64,000 nt of DNA, from the NCBI GenBank assembly GCA_002317175.1, contig DCJA01000018.1, positions 35,688-99,687 on the forward strand, read 5' to 3'. Each line of letters starts with the position of its first letter. Positions within the stretch are counted from its first letter, which is position 1. The translations under genes were made by a program, and so were the position numbers. This DNA comes from Lachnospiraceae bacterium UBA1712 (lineage in GTDB: Bacteria; Bacillota; Clostridia; Lachnospirales; Lachnospiraceae). Shown here in pieces: positions 60,943 through 64,000 of this stretch. The notes under the pieces are model-generated. The model saw only the letters and a list, made by a program, of their open reading frames with translations. It had not been told where the DNA came from and did not search any database.

Positions 60943-61732
60943 TCAATATATCCTCCTTTGATATTTTTACATTAAATTTCTTTGATAAGTTTGTATCTCT
61001 TACCTTGTTACCTTGCTCATCTACAAAAGTGATATGCTTTCTTTTATCACTCCACACAACATTCCAACCAAGTTTTTTCATACCATCAATAAACGAATCT
61101 TTATCAAATGCAACCTTAATAACATTTAAAAATGCAAGAATACAATCTACCAAAAATGGTTTCTTATTTTCATCAATAAGAAGTCTGTAAGTGTTGTTAT
61201 CCCACGCAATTACTTCTCCCTCGTCTATACTGCTTCCATCAAAATGTTTTCCCTTCTGAGCGATAGTTAATCCTCTTTCTTTACACATATCATTTGTAAA
61301 TGATTTCATTTTTTCCATATCAGCTTTACTGGTATGAAGTTTATATCCATCCAAATAACTAACTGTGTTTGTAACAAAATGAATATGTAAATGTTCTTTA
61401 TCTTGATGTACTACAACTAAAGTCTGAAAACCTTTAAACCACTCTTCTGCAAATTCTTTTCCAAACTCAAGTACTTGTTCGGCAGTTATATTTTCATCTT
61501 TATGAAATGAAATAATGTTATGTGCATACATTCTTCCACTATCTTTCTTCCACAAATCCTTTTCATCTAAAAAAGATTTATAAACTGAATCCCATGTAAT
61601 TACATCTGGAGAGGGACCCGTCATGTAACAATAACCTTCTGCTACTTTTGTATCTTTTAAAACATACTCAATGCAATTTCTCATTGCTGCATGACTCTTT
61701 GTTGACTTATTAACTGTCTTGTTGATTGCCAC
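60719..61732 (-). CDS. MOBP-type relaxase/mobilization nuclease
   Basis: 337 aa. The nuclease domain has the metal triad in VVVHQDKEHLHIHFVTNTV near residue 110, and probable nucleophile Tyr residues near 25-40 (CIEYVLKDTKVAEGYCYMTG). NIISFHKDE precedes it. The C-terminus is basic and coiled. It nicks oriT and leads the strand during transfer. The start is probably GTG 61732 behind GAGGTGAGTGATGA. The gene overlaps mobC by 52 bp upstream and the nested gene by 224 bp downstream, giving a compressed mob operon. Confidence 0.92.
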   Translation of the reverse strand: MAINKTVNKSTKSHAAMRNCIEYVLKDTKVAEGYCYMTGPSPDVITWDSVYKSFLDEKDLWKKDSGRMYAHNIISFHKDENITAEQVLEFGKEFAEEWFKGFQTLVVVHQDKEHLHIHFVTNTVSYLDGYKLHTSKADMEKMKSFTNDMCKERGLTIAQKGKHFDGSSIDEGEVIAWDNNTYRLLIDENKKPFLVDCILAFLNVIKVAFDKDSFIDGMKKLGWNVVWSDKRKHITFVDEQGNKVRDTNLSKKFNVKISKEDILNECERQNAGVGLSEKYRQLSRELEREISVSGRNVGGSAEREKGIKERLTSARDKVQEHVEEKESRNKKSQNRDR

Positions 61733-62061
61733 TCATCACTCACCTCACTTCGAAGTTTTGTTACTTCTTCCAAAACATCTAGCAATGTTTTATTAGTTGG
61801 AAGTTCACCATTTGTATTTGCTACATGTGACATCTGATTAATATTTGTTCCAATACCTCTTAGTTGCTTATCAATATCAGCCAGATAGTTATTCTTCTCT
61901 TTTAGTACATCAACAGTTTCTGATGAGGTAATCTTTCCATAAAGAATTGCCTGCGTAACAAACGCCTGCATACTAAGTCCACTAGATTTAAGTTTTTTAG
62001 AAAACATTTCATACTCTTCATCAGATAAACGAACATATATAACATTTTTCTTTTTCCTCAT
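61681..62061 (-). CDS. mobC: MobC-like relaxosome accessory protein
   Basis: 126 aa. The N-terminal ribbon-helix-helix (KNVIYVRLSDEEYEMFSKKL, GLSMQAFVTQAILYGKI) and central KQLRGIGTNINQMSHVANTN are the MobC signature (I-G-x-N-x-N-Q). It binds oriT and helps the relaxase open DNA. AAGGAAGTGATCAT precedes the ATG. It is first of the mob operon and faces the structured region upstream, where oriT is expected. Confidence 0.92.
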   Translation of the reverse strand: MRKKKNVIYVRLSDEEYEMFSKKLKSSGLSMQAFVTQAILYGKITSSETVDVLKEKNNYLADIDKQLRGIGTNINQMSHVANTNGELPTNKTLLDVLEEVTKLRSEVSDEWQSTRQLISQQRVMQQ

Positions 62062-62170
62062 ATGATCACTTCCTTAATATTTTTTTCTAACCAAGAGTGG
62101 GTAATCAAAAAGGGGAACCCTGTTTGTGGAGTGCAGAGGCAAAGCCTCTAGCAGAAGCATTGAAGATTAC

Positions 62171-62196
62171 AAAAATGATCCAGTGGATCATTTTTT
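62171..62196. terminator. Palindromic hairpin upstream of mobC
   Basis: AAAAATGATCC-AGT-GGATCATTTTTT, with T's on both strands; GAGGC-AAA-GCCTC stands at 62136-62148. Confidence 0.55.
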
Positions 62197-62309
62197 AATC
62201 AAGATGATTATGCGGCCCAAGATGCAATGAGTGGAACTCTTGCTGGGTGGTTTCAAGGAGGGCAAAGCCCACCTGACAAGTTTAGTAGCAGCCCTTAGGC
62301 TGATACGGT

Positions 62310-62350
62310 GCATAATGGCTTGCCATTATGCGAAACTTGCCTATTATCCA
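62310..62350. other. Candidate oriT of the element
   Basis: A perfect 10-bp hairpin with a two-base loop (GCATAATGGC-TT-GCCATTATGC, 62310-62331) is followed by GAAACTTGCCTATTATCC. A hairpin next to a short conserved nick region, upstream of mobC, is the normal plan of MOBP oriT sites. The nick cannot be placed by eye. Confidence 0.5.
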
Positions 62351-62434
62351 TAAATAAAAAATGATTGATGTTGCAGCCCCTTTGAAGCTGAAATATCAAT
62401 CATTGAATAGATACATTTTCCATATGGATAATAG
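62341..62434. repeat. Nested 94-bp inverted repeat
   Basis: CTATTATCCAT (62341-62351) pairs exactly with ATGGATAATAG (62424-62434). ATGATTGAT (62361-62369) pairs with ATCAATCAT (62395-62403) inside it. It abuts the oriT candidate. GGCTAC-TTAG-GTAGCC follows at about 62452-62464. Confidence 0.8.
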
Positions 62435-62623
62435 TGGTTTTCGTGAGTGGCTACTTAGGTAGCCGTTTACGAACATGTGCACATATCTGTGCCGAAAAAA
62501 AATGCTGCCAAAGAGACGTCAAAAAAACATTTTATAATTAACTGACTCCTCTGTGACATCACAAACAAATAGCATCAAAATGCTCCATAAATTCTTCCAT
62601 CTTTTCTGGCTCATTTTTTATAG

Positions 62624-62662
62624 TTGGCACACTTTTGGCACGTTTTTGGCACGGTTTGGCAC
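62624..62662. promoter_or_regulatory. Right integrase arm-type boxes
   Basis: Four TTGGCAC boxes start at 62624, 62635, 62646 and 62656 (spacings 11, 11, 10), 134 bp inside attR, in the same orientation as the two near attL. The remaining sequence of 62435-62795 has no credible gene. Confidence 0.65.
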
Positions 62663-62795
62663 GCTTTTTTATGAAAACACATGACTTCAGATGAATCATA
62701 ACGATCATGATTGCATGTCTTGAAACCCGCATATTTACTGGGTTTGTGAGCAACAAAAGAGTCATCCGATGCACTCAGATGACTCTCTATAAAAT

Positions 62796-62815
62796 GTAGT
62801 GCGGATAACAGGAAT
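62796..62815. repeat. attR of the integrative element
   Basis: Second exact copy of the 20-bp repeat, continuous with the rest of the tRNA-Leu 3' half (through 62850). Confidence 0.85.
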
Positions 62816-62891
62816 CGAACCTGCACGGTCTCCCACTAGAACCTAAATCTTATGCAACTAATATTTAAAATCTAGCGTATTCAATTACCGC
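62799..62891 (-). pseudogene. Interrupted tRNA-Leu (anticodon UAG)
   Basis: The 3' half is intact: anticodon-loop segment ATTTAGGTTCTAG (anticodon CTA at 62843-62845 on the plus strand), GTGCAGGTTCGATTCCTG T-arm and TATCCGCAC acceptor end. The 5' half is reduced to GCGGTAATTGAATACGCTAGATTT, with most of the D arm missing. About 19 bases separate AGATTT from its repeat in the loop. A promoter (TTGATA, 17 bp, TAATAT; 62904-62932) remains. It is probably no longer a functional tRNA. Confidence 0.6.
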
Positions 62892-62903
62892 AACTATGCA
62901 AGC

Positions 62904-62932
62904 ATATTAGCATATTGGGTGGTTTTTATCAA
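62904..62932 (-). promoter_or_regulatory. Promoter of the tRNA-Leu relic
   Basis: Minus strand TTGATA (62927-62932), 17 bp, TAATAT (62904-62909). Confidence 0.5.
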
Positions 62933-62958
62933 CATATCTAGCGCACCAAATCACTCTC

Positions 62959-64000
62959 TTAACACGCAAGATTGTAATTTCGTTTTCTTTTTCTTTTCAA
63001 AAATGTTTTTATTCCAACCCATATTAGTAGTAATATAATATCTAACAACACTCTAACAAGTGATGTGATAACCTCATTTGCAAAGAATAATTTACTTCCT
63101 TCTGAAAACAAATTTATTTTCCAAACAAACGAAAAATAGCTATCAATATGATGTATGCAAAGTAAATCTAATGAGTTACGACCTAAGAATATAATACCCT
63201 TACTGCAACGAAATTGTTGTAACCCCTGCGAAAATTGTATCACAACAATACATCCTAAAATAGCAATTAAAACACATAGCATAGAATATGGATACTTTCT
63301 TGTAGCCATCTCAATATATATTCCTCTGTCACAAACCAAATATATCCATACAAAAAAAGATACTATTCCAAGTTCTCTCCACCTTACAGATTTTATATCA
63401 ACTTTATTCTTAATATAATTACCACTTTCCATAAATAATAAGATTAATGGCATCATATCTACACAATGAGGTAACCTTAGGATTGACCCTACCCACATGC
63501 CTAAAAAAGCAAAAATTAGCAAAATAATAAATCTGTATTCTTTTATTTTGTAATCAAACAATCTATAAAAGCATCTAGCCCAAAATATAGCAATTAAAAA
63601 CCACAAAACACCTACACCATACATTTGTAGTGGGATAGGAAATGGAAGTGGCCCGTAGTTGTTCCCGTTGCCCCATAATATGCGACGAATATTATCCCAT
63701 AGACTATCTATAAAAGGTGCTTTTTTTATAAAAGTGGAGACGGCAAGATTTACACCTCGCATAATAAACACAGGAATTATGAGACGAATAAAATCCTTTT
63801 TTATTAATTTAGAAAAAGAATTTAATTGTATAGATTTTATTGTAAATCCAGCCAGAAGAAAAAACAAAGGCATATGGAAAGAAAAAATGAGGTTACGCGT
63901 CTTACCTCCAAAAGCAACTGTATGTCCTATTATCGTACATACAATTGCTATGCCTTTAGCTATATCAATCCAATCTAATCTGTCTGTCTGTCTGTCTGTC
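62959..64000 (-). CDS. Acyltransferase-3 family membrane protein, N-terminus cut by the window edge
   Basis: At least 347 codons; the frame stays open to the window edge, beyond the internal ATG at 63873. The added part reads TDRQTDRLDWIDIAKGIAIV then CTIIGHTVAFGGKTRNLIFS, leading into FHMPLFFLLAG: the WID-x-x-KGI-x-I and FHMPLF motifs that open acyltransferase-3 proteins. About ten membrane helices follow. They O-acylate surface sugars or act as carbohydrate transferases. The first visible codons are a (CTGT/ACAG) repeat, so expression may be phase-variable. It lies outside the element. Confidence 0.88.
   Translation of the reverse strand, partial: TDRQTDRLDWIDIAKGIAIVCTIIGHTVAFGGKTRNLIFSFHMPLFFLLAGFTIKSIQLNSFSKLIKKDFIRLIIPVFIMRGVNLAVSTFIKKAPFIDSLWDNIRRILWGNGNNYGPLPFPIPLQMYGVGVLWFLIAIFWARCFYRLFDYKIKEYRFIILLIFAFLGMWVGSILRLPHCVDMMPLILLFMESGNYIKNKVDIKSVRWRELGIVSFFVWIYLVCDRGIYIEMATRKYPYSMLCVLIAILGCIVVIQFSQGLQQFRCSKGIIFLGRNSLDLLCIHHIDSYFSFVWKINLFSEGSKLFFANEVITSLVRVLLDIILLLIWVGIKTFLKRKRKRNYNLAC
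63980..64000. repeat. CTGT tetranucleotide repeat in the acyltransferase 5' end
   Basis: Five and a quarter copies of CTGT reach the last base of the window, so the true length is unknown. It encodes TDRQTDR and a gain or loss of one unit would shift the frame. Confidence 0.9.

Larger units (their letters stand above)
55468..62815. mobile_element. 7.3-kb integrative and mobilizable element (IME) in a tRNA-Leu 3' end
   Basis: It is bounded by a 20-bp direct repeat made of the tRNA-Leu 3' end. The order from attL is integrase, excisionase, a regulatory gap, repressor (plus strand), lipoprotein, small protein/GNAT pair, nested membrane gene, relaxase, MobC, and a 900-bp structured region with a likely oriT and integrase boxes next to attR. 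There are no type IV secretion or coupling-protein genes, so transfer would need a helper. The gene content and repeat are seen; mobility is inferred. Confidence 0.88.

Noticed and set aside
55468..62815. Prophage
   Set aside because: Integrase, excisionase and repressor alone would fit, but there are no structural, packaging or lysis genes and there is a full relaxase/MobC set.
62559..62826. Two 71-codon minus-strand frames near attR
   Set aside because: They cover the TTGGCAC boxes and the tRNA end, have no good ribosome site and look unlike proteins.

Overview
The window looks like a chromosomal segment of a low-GC anaerobic Firmicute, most likely a rumen or gut Lachnospiraceae (Butyrivibrio/Pseudobutyrivibrio-like). 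This rests on the AT-rich bias, the strong AGGAGG-type ribosome sites, the housekeeping order rpsT-hemW-lepA, a fused aroE-aroK gene, an FMN-riboswitch riboflavin operon and several lineage-typical unnamed proteins. No rRNA operon, CRISPR array or prophage structural genes are seen.

Layout. (1) 1-14,264, minus strand: a cell-surface polysaccharide operon read from a promoter near 14.3 kb. It holds an initiating phosphoglycosyl transferase, two GT4 and four GT2 glycosyltransferases, a 3-amino-3,6-dideoxyhexose branch (GNAT, cupin ketoisomerase, DegT aminotransferase), a pyruvyl transferase plus a decayed second copy, a Wzx-type flippase, an epimerase and a partial MaoC-like gene at the window edge. 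No Wzy polymerase is visible. (2) 14.4-21.8 kb: the DNA-uptake genes comM and dprA interleaved with four two-gene toxin-antitoxin modules (VapBC, RelE/ParE-type, RelB+PIN, HEPN/MNT), followed by ribF. (3) 21.9-46.8 kb: mostly housekeeping genes. These include a cation exchanger behind a yybP-ykoY (Mn2+) riboswitch, aroE-aroK, a type I toxin/antisense-RNA locus, dus, pilT, rpsT, hemW, lepA, a WG-repeat-like membrane protein, argS, a very large membrane protein, an HD hydrolase, queH, a PqqD-like protein and an OPT transporter. (4) 46.8-51 kb: the ribD-ribE-ribBA-ribH operon behind an FMN riboswitch and tandem terminators. (5) 51-55 kb: two coiled-coil proteins of unknown role and a chemotaxis receptor. 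(6) 55.47-62.82 kb: a 7.3-kb integrative and mobilizable element (IME) bounded by 20-bp repeats derived from a tRNA-Leu 3' end. It carries integrase, excisionase, repressor, relaxase and MobC, a gene nested out of frame in the relaxase, and cargo (a lipoprotein and an overlapping GNAT/small-protein pair). (7) 62.8-64.0 kb: an interrupted tRNA-Leu and an acyltransferase whose first codons are a CTGT/ACAG tetranucleotide repeat.

Most notable: the IME with phased TTGGCAC boxes at both ends and a nested relaxase gene; GC-rich tandem hairpin units carrying tRNA-Leu 3' ends beside attL; the complete type I toxin-antitoxin locus; the probable phase-variable acyltransferase; and the toxin-antitoxin cluster around the competence genes. 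All functional calls come from reading the sequence and recalling family motifs; no database search was run.
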